From Bacteroides mediterraneensis (GTDB lineage: Bacteria > Bacteroidota > Bacteroidia > Bacteroidales > Bacteroidaceae): DNA of 64,000 nucleotides. How positions within the stretch are numbered: position 1 is the first letter of the stretch; every line of letters starts with the position of its first letter. Position numbers and translations under genes: made by a program. The DNA lies in NCBI RefSeq assembly GCF_900128455.1, contig NZ_LT635783.1, forward strand, positions 3,966,359 to 4,030,358. Reading direction: 5' to 3'. This document shows positions 24,244 through 32,852 of this stretch, one piece after another. The notes under the pieces are model-generated. The model was given only the letters and a program-made list of their open reading frames with translations. It searched no databases and was not told where the DNA came from.

Positions 24244-27200
24244 TTAGAATGTCAACTGGATTCCGCCTGTAACAGTACGTACGGGTGAATAGACATTGAC
24301 TTGAGTGTTTTCGTTGAATGAATAACGAGGATCAAGTCCTTGACGTGCAGACCAGAAGCACAGGTTTTCTCCGCTGGCATAGATACGCAGCTTGTCGATG
24401 CCCAGGTTGCTCAGCCATTTCTTGGGTAAGGTATAACCTACAGTGAATGACTGGAAGTTCAGATAGCTTGCATCTGTCATGAAGCGGTTTGAACGGGCAG
24501 CTGTGTACTGGTCCATATATTGCATACGCGGAATATCGCTCGATGTGTTGTTCGGAGTCCAAGCCTTGAGGGCATCTACATGGATGGCAGAACCTCCGGC
24601 TGAACCAGTCAGGTTGGTCATCAATGACATGTAGCGAGTATCGTACACTTGACCGCCAATCTGATAATCGAAAGTCATGGACAAGTCGAAACCGTAAGCG
24701 CTAAATGTAGTTCCGAAACCACCATAAGCCTTTGGCAAGCTGCTGCCTTGTTCGTAACGGGAAGCACCGTTCGGGTCAGTGGTCTTGTAAGAATGGTTCT
24801 TTGCCGGACGGTTTGTCGCACTGGCTCCGGTATTCGGATCTACCATGTCGGCGTCTACCCAGTAGAGAGCCTGTCCCTGTTCGTTCATACCTGCATATTC
24901 AGGCAACATGTAGTTGTAGATGGAACCACCTACCTTATACCATTTCCAGTCGGCGCTGTAACCACCCAGCAAACCTACCTTTGAAGCCGGTAATGAAAGG
25001 ATTTCGTCTTTGTTGTGGGCGATGTTGAACTGTACACTCCAATCTATGTTGCGTGTACGGATGATGCTACCTTGCAAGGTCACTTCCACACCTCGGTTGC
25101 GGATATCACCGATGTTGTCGTAGTAACCACGTGTACCGGCTGATTCCGGAATGTTCAACCAGAACAGCAGGTCGGTTGTTTTCTTGTTATAGAAGTCGAC
25201 ACTACCGGTCAATCTGCGATTGAACAAGCTGAATTCTACACCGACGTTCAAGTTGTTGGTGGTTTCCCAGCTGATTTCCGGATTACCCATCATACGGAAA
25301 GCGGCAGACATGCTGGAAGGAGTAGAGGCAGACAGTGAATAAGTGTTTACGTATGCGAAATCACCTACGTTATCGTTACCTTGCTGTCCGATAGATAATT
25401 TCAGTTTCAATTCATCTACCCATGATGCGTTGAAGAACTCTTCTTTGTTGATCAACCATGCGGCACCTGCTGACCAGAAGTTACCCCAACGGTTTTCTTT
25501 GGCAAAGCGTGAAGAAGCATCACGACGGTAAGAACCAGAGAGGAAGTATTTGTCATCGTAGTTGTACTGGAGACTACCGAAATAACCTTCCACATTGTAT
25601 TCGCTGGTGTAAGAGTTTGAACTTACCTTGCTGGCTGAGGCGTTGATTTCCGGAATGTACTGGGAGAACAATCCCTGACCGTAAGCATAAAGGTAAGTGG
25701 TCTTGGTGTCATAATATTCATGACCCAACATGACATTGATGTTGTGTTTGTCGAACTGGTCGAAGTAAGTCAATGTCTGTACATGGTTCTGACGCAAGTT
25801 GTCTGTTTGTGATTTGTCGATCTGGCCTCCGGCAGAAACTTTCGGTCCGTACAGTGCAGTCTGCATCAGAGAATAGTTGGTGTGTCCCCAGATCAGAGAG
25901 CTGGTGGCATTGAATTTCAAGAAATCAGTGAAATTGATGTCCAATGAGAAGTTACCGTTGAACTGCTGTCCCTTGCTCTCATCCGTGTTGTAACGGTTGG
26001 TACCCAGCGGGTTGTTGGTGCCGGAGAACGGACGGGTCAGTCCCGGATAGTTGCTGGCAGCTACACCGTAGTCGTATTGCGGGTTTCCGTATTCATCGCG
26101 ACGGATGGTCGGATTACCGTTGGCGTCCAGAACCCGTACGTAAATCGGATAAATCGGTGCAATAGAAGAGGTATAATACATCAGGTTGGATGAGTTAAGG
26201 GAAGTGTTCATGTTGGCATTGGATTCTGTAGTAGAATTCACATAGCCTACATTGGCACCCAGTTTCAACCATTTGGTAGGTTGATAATCTGCTTTTACAC
26301 GTGCGCTGAAACGTTTGTATCCAGAATATTCAATGATACCATCATCGTCCAAGTAACCCATGCTGGCATAGAATGAACCTTTGTCGTTGGCTCCGTTGAT
26401 ATTGATGGTATATTCCTGACGAAGTGAATTGCTGTATGCTGCATCCGTCCAGTTATCCGGATACAAGTAGTAGGTTTCTCCGTTTGCTTCATAAGCTCGT
26501 CCCAGAGTGGCATTCGGATTTAATTTGCCGTTCAGACCGATAAGCTGTTCTCCATCGGGCACAGTATATACATTGTATGCCAGCTGGTTCAACATGGTCG
26601 TGTTGGCATTGACATTGGCTGTAGCTGCGTTCTGGCCTTGATCGTAGAAATAGTAGTTATAGTACTGGCTGTACATGGCCTCATAGTACTGGCCCGGGTC
26701 GTTGATGGTTTCGTAGTCCTGTACGGCACGGCTGTTGGCACCCCATTTCATATCCACGTTGATTTGCGGCTTTTTGTTCTTTCCGGTTTTGGTGGTAATC
26801 AAGATGACACCCGATGCACCACGCGCACCATACAAAGCAGCAGAAGCGGCATCTTTCAATACCGTAACTGATTCGATATCACTCTGTGGAATGTTGCTCA
26901 ATGAAGCCGAATAAGGAGCTCCATCGACAATAATCAAAGGTTCCGTACTCAATGAAAGAGAGGAGATACCACGGATGTTGATGCTTCCGCTTCCGGCACC
27001 CGGAGCACCTGAACCGCCACGCATCTGCAAACCTGGAGTGGTACCTACAAGGGCATTTGCTACATTGGTTGTGATGTGTTTGGCCAAATCTTCACTGTTC
27101 AGGACTGCTGCTGAACCGGTGAATGAGCTTTTCTTCTGTGTACCGAAAGCTACTACCATTACTTCATCCAACATCTCTGAGTCGGATTTCATGGATACTC

Positions 27201-27477
27201 GAATCAATCCTCCGCGTATGCGAGTTTCTACAGGTTGCATACCTACGAAAGAAATTCTCAATTGCTTGGCCGAAGCCGGCACATTAGTGATTGTAAACTT
27301 ACCGTCGAGATCGGTCATGGTACCTACCTGTGTACCAACTACCAGTACCGACGCTCCGATTACGGGCTCACCATCCTCTTCAGAAACTACAATTCCTGTT
27401 ACGGTGGATTGTTGCGCCCACATCATTCCAATGCTTAAAAATAAGCATGTAAGAAAGAAGAGTGTTCGTTTTTTCAT
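24244..27477 (-). CDS. SusC-like TonB-dependent outer membrane transporter
   Basis: A 1077-residue SusC/RagA-family transporter. It begins with a signal peptide (MKKRTLFFLTCLFLSIGMMW AQ). A CarboxypepD_reg-like domain follows (TVTGIVVSEEDGEPVIGASV), then the plug with the hallmark GSGSINIRGISSLSLSTEPL, IIVDGAPY and VLKDAASAALYGARGASGVI. The remainder is a large beta-barrel ending VRTVTGGIQLTF. With SusD it imports an oligomer across the outer membrane by TonB energy. A -7 box lies at 27542-27549. Confidence 0.93.
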   Translation of the reverse strand: MKKRTLFFLTCLFLSIGMMWAQQSTVTGIVVSEEDGEPVIGASVLVVGTQVGTMTDLDGKFTITNVPASAKQLRISFVGMQPVETRIRGGLIRVSMKSDSEMLDEVMVVAFGTQKKSSFTGSAAVLNSEDLAKHITTNVANALVGTTPGLQMRGGSGAPGAGSGSINIRGISSLSLSTEPLIIVDGAPYSASLSNIPQSDIESVTVLKDAASAALYGARGASGVILITTKTGKNKKPQINVDMKWGANSRAVQDYETINDPGQYYEAMYSQYYNYYFYDQGQNAATANVNANTTMLNQLAYNVYTVPDGEQLIGLNGKLNPNATLGRAYEANGETYYLYPDNWTDAAYSNSLRQEYTININGANDKGSFYASMGYLDDDGIIEYSGYKRFSARVKADYQPTKWLKLGANVGYVNSTTESNANMNTSLNSSNLMYYTSSIAPIYPIYVRVLDANGNPTIRRDEYGNPQYDYGVAASNYPGLTRPFSGTNNPLGTNRYNTDESKGQQFNGNFSLDINFTDFLKFNATSSLIWGHTNYSLMQTALYGPKVSAGGQIDKSQTDNLRQNHVQTLTYFDQFDKHNINVMLGHEYYDTKTTYLYAYGQGLFSQYIPEINASASKVSSNSYTSEYNVEGYFGSLQYNYDDKYFLSGSYRRDASSRFAKENRWGNFWSAGAAWLINKEEFFNASWVDELKLKLSIGQQGNDNVGDFAYVNTYSLSASTPSSMSAAFRMMGNPEISWETTNNLNVGVEFSLFNRRLTGSVDFYNKKTTDLLFWLNIPESAGTRGYYDNIGDIRNRGVEVTLQGSIIRTRNIDWSVQFNIAHNKDEILSLPASKVGLLGGYSADWKWYKVGGSIYNYMLPEYAGMNEQGQALYWVDADMVDPNTGASATNRPAKNHSYKTTDPNGASRYEQGSSLPKAYGGFGTTFSAYGFDLSMTFDYQIGGQVYDTRYMSLMTNLTGSAGGSAIHVDALKAWTPNNTSSDIPRMQYMDQYTAARSNRFMTDASYLNFQSFTVGYTLPKKWLSNLGIDKLRIYASGENLCFWSARQGLDPRYSFNENTQVNVYSPVRTVTGGIQLTF

Positions 27478-27541
27478 AAATTCTCTCTTTTAAAATTAAT
27501 GTAACAATATGATACTGTTTTTAACAACAACAATTCAATCG

Positions 27542-27549
27542 CAAATATA
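27542..27549 (-). promoter_or_regulatory. Promoter -7 box for the orphan sus operon
   Basis: TATATTTG on the minus strand, matching TAnnTTTG. It implies a transcript start near 27537 and a leader of about 60 AT-rich bases before susC. No clear -33 TTTG is seen at the usual spacing. Confidence 0.6.
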
Positions 27550-28268
27550 AGTAATAAATTTATTTATTTGGTATAAATCTGTTTTTTTTTTGAAAATAAA
27601 TACGCATGTCTGTGAAAAGAATGTGTAATATTTGATTTGTGATGCTGTATTCGGTGTTATTGTTAGTATTTAGACTTGATTTCTCATGTTAATGCTTACT
27701 ATTTGTTGTTTGTATTTGATGGCTTTGTTTTTTTGGTAAAAAAATGGAGGAATGTAGAAAGTGATGAAGTGGTATTTTTATTTTGATAGAATAGGGTGTA
27801 TGAATAAAATGAGATTGGTGCTATGGTGGTGAAATTATTGATGATTTGGTTTAAATCATCGTGGAATTAAGATTTATAAAGTTTGGATATCGGATTGCTT
27901 GGGGAGAGAGTTGGGAGGTGAAATTGTATGAGTCTTAATTCTTTTATTAAATGTGTGTTAATTGTGTGAAAATTAGTTGTGAAAGGACTCGGGCGACCTG
28001 TTGTAAATCATTTGAAGATTATAGTTTATGTGGAATCACCTTCTTTAAAAAAGATAACAGCATATTGTGGGGATGCCCGGTTCTTTTTATATGTTTCCTT
28101 ACTTGGAACCGTACGTTTCCCATGGCGGAACCGTATGTTTTCCTGCTGGGAGATATACGGATTCCGGCAGGAAAACATAAAAAGTCTTTTGGAATAAATT
28201 TTTCTTCTTCAAAGAGTTTTAAATTAAAGGGTGCAGGAAGAATAGCTTTTTCCTATGAAAAAGCCATG
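27550..28268. other. Long AT-rich non-coding region with a palindromic repeat
   Basis: About 720 bases without a credible gene. The left part (27550-28010) is AT-rich with runs of T and no recognisable motif beyond the sus promoter. The right part holds the palindromic block at 28091-28179 and a small hairpin GCTTTTTC/GAAAAAGC at 28245-28264. An open frame across 27951-28316 spans the repeat and a terminator and is rejected. Its size upstream of susC leaves room for regulator binding, but no operator is evident. Confidence 0.5.
28091..28179. repeat. Palindromic intergenic repeat, copy 1
   Basis: About 90 bases made of alternating TTTCC and GGAA/GGAAA blocks joined by CCGTACG or CCGTATG, so successive hairpins can form (for example GGAACCGTACGTTTCC). 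The outer flanks TTTTTATATGTTTCC and GGAAAACATAAAAA also pair. A homologous copy in the same orientation lies at 42811-42900. Confidence 0.75.
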
Positions 28269-28299
28269 AAAAAAGGGATACCGTTCAGATATCCCTTTT
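28269..28299 (-). terminator. Terminator of the lrp-DUF4491 unit
   Basis: Stem AAAAGGGATA (28271-28280) with TATCCCTTTT (28290-28299), loop CCGTTCAGA. On the minus strand it is followed by a T run. It lies 22 bases past the DUF4491 stop. Confidence 0.85.
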
Positions 28300-28320
28300 C
28301 ATATTCAAGTACGTAACCTT

Positions 28321-28638
28321 TTACTGTTCATATTCCTTTTTCCGTTTCGGATTCATCGGGAACCAGCCTTTCAGCACACGCTCACGCTGTTCGAAGATTT
28401 CCTTGATGGTCCAGAAAGAGGAGAACGAAAAGACTCCCAATAGAGAAGACACTAAAATCTGGCCCACCAGAATGGAACCGATGAGGCCCGCGATGCCCAG
28501 CACCAGAAAAAGCCACCAGCAACGTGTCCCCCAGTAATATTCCGCTTTGACCACTATCGGATGAAACAATCCGATAATCAGGAACGTGCAGATTCCGATG
28601 AGTATGCCCTCCCAGTGAAGGCCGTCCATTCCTTCCAT
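28321..28638 (-). CDS. DUF4491 family membrane protein
   Basis: A 105-residue membrane protein with three hydrophobic segments (about residues 11-29, 41-58 and 58-72) and a basic C-terminus (FPMNPKRKKEYEQ). The sequence fits the DUF4491 family common in Bacteroidales, whose function is unknown. Its ATG (28638) overlaps the stop codon of the Lrp-type regulator by one base, so the two are translated from one message. A TTG two residues upstream is a less likely start. Confidence 0.75.
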   Translation of the reverse strand: MEGMDGLHWEGILIGICTFLIIGLFHPIVVKAEYYWGTRCWWLFLVLGIAGLIGSILVGQILVSSLLGVFSFSSFWTIKEIFEQRERVLKGWFPMNPKRKKEYEQ

Positions 28639-29108
28639 CAATCTTCGAGGTCTTTACGGATAGGAATTTCTTTCTTGATGCTCTGTTCCAGTGAAATCAG
28701 TGTTTCCGTGGCAGTAACTCCCGGAATTTCCTGAATCTTGGAATTCAGCAAGTCCATCAAGTGTTCATTATCGGTTGAATACAGTTTGGTCAGCATGGTG
28801 TAAGGACCGGTAGTGAAATGACATTCCACGATTTCCGGAATCTTTTGCAATTCAGCTACTACACTTTTATACATGGAACCTTTTTCCAGTTTGATTCCCA
28901 CATAAGTGCAAGTGCTGTAACCCAGGCTTTTTGGATTTACATGGTAGCCTGAACCAATAATTACGCCGAGGTCAATCAGGCGCTGTACGCGTTGATGAAT
29001 GGCGGCACGTGACACACCGCATTCTGCAGCTACGTCTTTAAACGGGATTCTGGCGTTCTGTGAGATAATCTCCAGAATCTGTTTGTCAAGTTTATCAATT
29101 TTCTCCAT
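28638..29108 (-). CDS. Lrp/AsnC family transcriptional regulator
   Basis: A 156-residue Lrp/AsnC regulator. The N-terminal winged helix reads LDKQILEIISQNARIPFKDV and VSRAAIHQRVQRLIDLGVI. The C-terminal RAM/AsnC effector domain (about residues 68-145) includes VECHFTTGPYTMLTKLYSTD. Such proteins sense amino acids and control metabolism; the effector here is unknown. It is followed directly by DUF4491 and has its own -7 box at 29145-29152. Confidence 0.9.
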   Translation of the reverse strand: MEKIDKLDKQILEIISQNARIPFKDVAAECGVSRAAIHQRVQRLIDLGVIIGSGYHVNPKSLGYSTCTYVGIKLEKGSMYKSVVAELQKIPEIVECHFTTGPYTMLTKLYSTDNEHLMDLLNSKIQEIPGVTATETLISLEQSIKKEIPIRKDLED

Positions 29109-29144
29109 ACTACTAAATGGTTCTTGTTTTTATCATATTGTAAG

Positions 29145-29152
29145 CAAATGTA
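29145..29152 (-). promoter_or_regulatory. Promoter -7 box for the Lrp-type regulator
   Basis: TACATTTG on the minus strand, matching TAnnTTTG, with an expected start near 29140 and a leader of about 32 bases. Confidence 0.6.
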
Positions 29153-29257
29153 GAAAAACTTTTTTATCTATATGCTATTCTAGAAGAAAAAACGTAATTA
29201 TTTTTTGGAAATACACAAATTGTCGGTGAATTGTGTAAGCTGTATGCCCTATTTGCT

Positions 29258-29265
29258 TATCTTTG
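29258..29265 (+). promoter_or_regulatory. Promoter -7 box for the Nudix gene
   Basis: TATCTTTG, matching TAnnTTTG, 31 bases before the Nudix ATG. A TTG at 29231-29233 is a weak -33 candidate at somewhat long spacing. Confidence 0.6.
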
Positions 29266-29296
29266 TGAGGCTTATTATTTATTAAATTGAAAAACT

Positions 29297-29827
29297 ATGC
29301 ATCCATTGGAATTGTTTAAGTTTTGTCCGGTGTGCGGGTCTCCTCATTTTGAAGTACATAATGAAAAGTCCAAGAAATGTGCGGACTGTGGTTTTGTGTA
29401 TTATTTCAATTCGAGTGCGGCTACAGTGGCCTTTATCCTGAATGGGAAAGGAGAGTTGTTGGTTTGCCGCCGCGGAAAGGAACCTGCTAAAGGTACGCTG
29501 GATTTGTCGGGAGGCTTTATCGACATGTTCGAGACTGGCGAAGAAGGAGTGGCACGCGAGGTGAAGGAAGAAACGGGACTGGTGGTGACAGAAGCGAAGT
29601 ACCTGTTCTCTTTACCGAACACTTATCTGTATTCGGGCTTTCTGGTACATACGCTCGACCAGTTCTTTTTATGTAAAGTCGCAGACGACCATCTGGTAAA
29701 GGCGATGGATGATGTGGCCGATGCGTGGTGGATGCCCTTGGATGAGATTCATCCGGAGGATTTCGGACTGGAATCAGTACGTAAGGGAGTGGCACGTTTC
29801 CTGGAAGCACATCGGAACGTAAAATAA
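29297..29827 (+). CDS. Nudix hydrolase with N-terminal zinc ribbon
   Basis: A 176-residue protein with a four-cysteine zinc ribbon (C10, C13, C28, C31) followed by a Nudix domain. The Nudix box GX5EX7REUXEEXGU is fully matched from G73 (GGFIDMFETG) through REVKEETGL (residues 87-95). Zinc-ribbon Nudix proteins of this type include NAD(H) and nucleotide pyrophosphatases; the exact substrate is not clear, and at 176 residues it is shorter than NudC. It is six bases upstream of the long TPR gene, so they may be cotranscribed. Confidence 0.88.
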   Translation: MHPLELFKFCPVCGSPHFEVHNEKSKKCADCGFVYYFNSSAATVAFILNGKGELLVCRRGKEPAKGTLDLSGGFIDMFETGEEGVAREVKEETGLVVTEAKYLFSLPNTYLYSGFLVHTLDQFFLCKVADDHLVKAMDDVADAWWMPLDEIHPEDFGLESVRKGVARFLEAHRNVK

Positions 29828-29833
29828 GAGATT

Positions 29834-32800
29834 ATGGGTAAGTATAAAAAATATATCTGGACGGCAGGCCTTTGTTGCGCCTTGCCGTTGGCTGTATCGG
29901 GGCAGCAGGTAGAACCGCTGACCGGAGCCGACCGTTTGTTCAACGAGGGAAGGGAACTGTTTCTCCGTCAGGATTATGCAGCTGCCCGGCAGACCCTTGT
30001 CCGTTATACCCGTCAGGCAGGGGAAAAGGCCTGGGCCGATGAGGTGGATTACATGCTGGCTTGTACGGCGTATGAGCTGCACCTGCCGGAATGCCGGGAG
30101 GTCTTGTCGGACTACCTGGAAGCTCATCCGGAATCACGTTACCGCAACCGGGTGCAGGCACTCATTGCCGCCAGTTACTTTTCGGAAGAGAAGTACATGG
30201 AGACCATTGCCACACTGAAGGGATGTGACATTTCTCTTTTGGCAGACGAGGAACGGGATGCCAGTGCCTTGCGCATGGGTACATCGTACTTGAAGGTAGA
30301 CAAATGGCAGGAGGCAGCCTTCTGGTTTTCGGTGTTGAGAGATTCGAGCAAGGATTACCGTAATGATGCGGTGTACAACCTGGCGTACATCGATTACGTG
30401 CAGCAGAAGTACGACTCGGCCTTGCAGGGATTCCGTGAAGTGCAGAATGACCGGAAGTTCCAGAAACTGGCACCTTATTATATAGCAGATATTTACCTGA
30501 TTCAAGGAAATTATGCGCAGGCCCGGAAGGTGGCAGATGCGTATCTGGCTTTGTATCCGGAAGAAAAGAATGCGGGGCAGATGAGCCGTATTTCCGGAGA
30601 GGCTGCTTACGGCCAGAAAGACTATGCTGCTGCCATCCAGTCACTGGAACGCTATCGTGAAGGAGAAGCAATGCCGGCCCGACTGGCCATGTACAAACTG
30701 GGTATGAGCTATTTCAATACAGGAGTTTATTCCAAAGCGTTGTCGCGCCTGGGAGAAGCGACTGGAGCTCCGGATGCTTTGGCGCAGAATGCCTATCTCC
30801 ACATGGGCTTGGCGGGCTTGCAGTTGAAGGAACGCAATCAGGCGCGTATGGCCTTCGAACAGGCGTCGCGCATGGATTTCGACCGCAGCATTCAGGAGCA
30901 GGCGTTGTTCAACTATGCGCTGTGCATTCATGAAACGTCTTATTCTCCGTTTGCCGAGTCGGTCACGGTGTTCGAACGTTTCCTGAATGAATACCCGTCG
31001 TCGGTTTATGCCGAGAAGGTGAACGACTATCTGGTAGAGGTGTACATGAATACCCGCAGCTATGAGGTGGCTTTACGGTCAATCGATAAGATTACCCATC
31101 CGAGTGCTCGTATTCTGGAGGCTAAACAGAAATTGCTTTTCCGCATGGGTACGCAGCTGTTTGCCCAGGCGGACTACCGCGGGGCACTGGATTATTTTAC
31201 CCGCTCCCTGCAGTTGGGACAGTATAACCAGAAAACCAAGGCGGATGCATATTACTGGCGCGGGGAGTCGAAATACCGGCTGGCACGTTATCCGGAGGCT
31301 GCCAACGACATGCGGCTTTATCTGGAGTTTGCCACCGACAAGAATTCACAGGAATACGGACTGGCTCTTTACTGTCTGGGATACAGCTTGTTCAAACAGA
31401 AACAATATAACTCCGCACGCGACTGGTTTGTCCGTTGTGTGCAGAACGGGCGGACACAAGATGCTTCGGTGGCGGGCGATGCCTACAACCGTATCGGCGA
31501 CTGCTATTTCTATGAACGCCGCTTCGAAGAAGCTCGTCAGCAATATGCGCAGGCTGTGGCCATCGCTCCTTCACTGGGTGATTATTCCTTGTTTCAGGAA
31601 GGTATCGTGAAAGGACTGCAACGGGATTATGCCGGAAAGATACAGGTACTCAACAAGTTGATTACGGATTATCCTTCGTCGGCTTATCTGGACGATGCCT
31701 TGTATGAGCAGGGACGTGCGTTCGTGCAGATGGAGGACAGCGAGAATGCCATCAAGCGTTATTCGTTGCTGGTACAGCGCTATCCGGAAAGCGAACTGTC
31801 TCGTCGGGCCGCCAACGAAATCGGTCTGCTGTATTACCAGAACGACCGTTACCAGGAAGCCATTGCCGCTTACAAGAAGGTGATTACGACTTATCCGGGT
31901 AGTGCGGAGGCTCGTCTGGCGCAGCGCGACCTGAAATCAATTTATGTAGACTTGAATAAGGTGGACGACTACATGGCGTTCGCTTCTACCATCCCCGGTG
32001 GGGCCAAGTTCGACGTGAGTGAACGGGATTCACTGACCTATACGGCAGCCGAACGGGCTTATATGCGCGGCGACATTGCCGGTGCCAAGACCAGCCTGAC
32101 GCGTTACTTGCAGTCGTTCCCGCAGGGAGCCTTCAGTGTGGATGCGGCGTATTATCTGGGATTGATTGACTACAACCAGAAAGATTATGCATCGGCTGCC
32201 GCCCGACTGGAAGAAGTGCTCCGCTTCTCGGGCAGCAAATACGAAGGGGAGGCGTTGGCACTTTGTGCCGAGATGGCCTACAACCAGAAAGAATATGCCA
32301 AGGCGTTGAATTTGTACAAGCGTCTGGCCGACCGTTCGTCGGTGCAGGAAGACCGCTTGCAGGCTGAGTTAGGGGCTCTGCGGAGTGCCCGTGCGCTGGA
32401 CGACCGGGCAGAAACCGTAGTCACCGCTTCGGCTTTGCTCAAACAGACCAAGCTGACACCGGAGGTACGGAGTGAAGCGTTGTATTTCCGGGCCAAGGCC
32501 TTGCTGGCGGAAGGACAGAAGCAGGAAGCGCTGGCCGATTTGGTGGAACTGGCCAAGGACACCCGTAACGTGTACGGGGCAGAGGCCAAGTATCTTGTAG
32601 CACAGACGTATTTCGACGAAGGAGAAACGGCTAAAGCTGAGAAAGAAGTGCTCGACTACATCGAGGTCAGCACCCCGCACGCCTACTGGCTGGCAAGAAG
32701 TTTTGTTCTGCTGTCGGATGTGTATGTGAAACTGGACCGCAAGATGGAAGCCAAACAGTATTTGCTGTCCTTGCAACAGAATTATCAGGCGAATGATGAC

Positions 32801-32851
32801 ATCGCCGGAATGATTGAAAGCCGTCTGGCCAAACTTAAAAGTGTAAAGTAA
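29834..32851 (+). CDS. Large exported tetratricopeptide-repeat protein
   Basis: A 1005-residue protein with a signal peptide (KYIWTAGLCCALPLAVSGQQ) and about two dozen TPR-type helical pairs along its length, for example YNLAYIDYVQQKYDSALQGF, GLALYCLGYSLFKQKQYNSA and EIGLLYYQNDRYQEAIAAYK. No enzymatic motif is seen. The next gene, two bases downstream, encodes an outer membrane barrel, so the TPR protein is likely a periplasmic or outer-membrane-associated partner for barrel assembly, export or scaffolding. Similarity in style to gliding/T9SS TPR proteins is possible but not shown. Confidence 0.8.
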   Translation: MGKYKKYIWTAGLCCALPLAVSGQQVEPLTGADRLFNEGRELFLRQDYAAARQTLVRYTRQAGEKAWADEVDYMLACTAYELHLPECREVLSDYLEAHPESRYRNRVQALIAASYFSEEKYMETIATLKGCDISLLADEERDASALRMGTSYLKVDKWQEAAFWFSVLRDSSKDYRNDAVYNLAYIDYVQQKYDSALQGFREVQNDRKFQKLAPYYIADIYLIQGNYAQARKVADAYLALYPEEKNAGQMSRISGEAAYGQKDYAAAIQSLERYREGEAMPARLAMYKLGMSYFNTGVYSKALSRLGEATGAPDALAQNAYLHMGLAGLQLKERNQARMAFEQASRMDFDRSIQEQALFNYALCIHETSYSPFAESVTVFERFLNEYPSSVYAEKVNDYLVEVYMNTRSYEVALRSIDKITHPSARILEAKQKLLFRMGTQLFAQADYRGALDYFTRSLQLGQYNQKTKADAYYWRGESKYRLARYPEAANDMRLYLEFATDKNSQEYGLALYCLGYSLFKQKQYNSARDWFVRCVQNGRTQDASVAGDAYNRIGDCYFYERRFEEARQQYAQAVAIAPSLGDYSLFQEGIVKGLQRDYAGKIQVLNKLITDYPSSAYLDDALYEQGRAFVQMEDSENAIKRYSLLVQRYPESELSRRAANEIGLLYYQNDRYQEAIAAYKKVITTYPGSAEARLAQRDLKSIYVDLNKVDDYMAFASTIPGGAKFDVSERDSLTYTAAERAYMRGDIAGAKTSLTRYLQSFPQGAFSVDAAYYLGLIDYNQKDYASAAARLEEVLRFSGSKYEGEALALCAEMAYNQKEYAKALNLYKRLADRSSVQEDRLQAELGALRSARALDDRAETVVTASALLKQTKLTPEVRSEALYFRAKALLAEGQKQEALADLVELAKDTRNVYGAEAKYLVAQTYFDEGETAKAEKEVLDYIEVSTPHAYWLARSFVLLSDVYVKLDRKMEAKQYLLSLQQNYQANDDIAGMIESRLAKLKSVK

Positions 32852-32852
32852 G

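Noticed and set aside
24244-27477. The sus operon as a complete polysaccharide utilisation locus
   Set aside because: No glycosidase, polysaccharide lyase, sulfatase or hybrid regulator lies within reach, so only an orphan transporter unit can be supported.
27951-28316. A 121-codon open frame upstream of the sus promoter
   Set aside because: It runs through the palindromic repeat and the lrp-unit terminator and its translation has no protein-like pattern.
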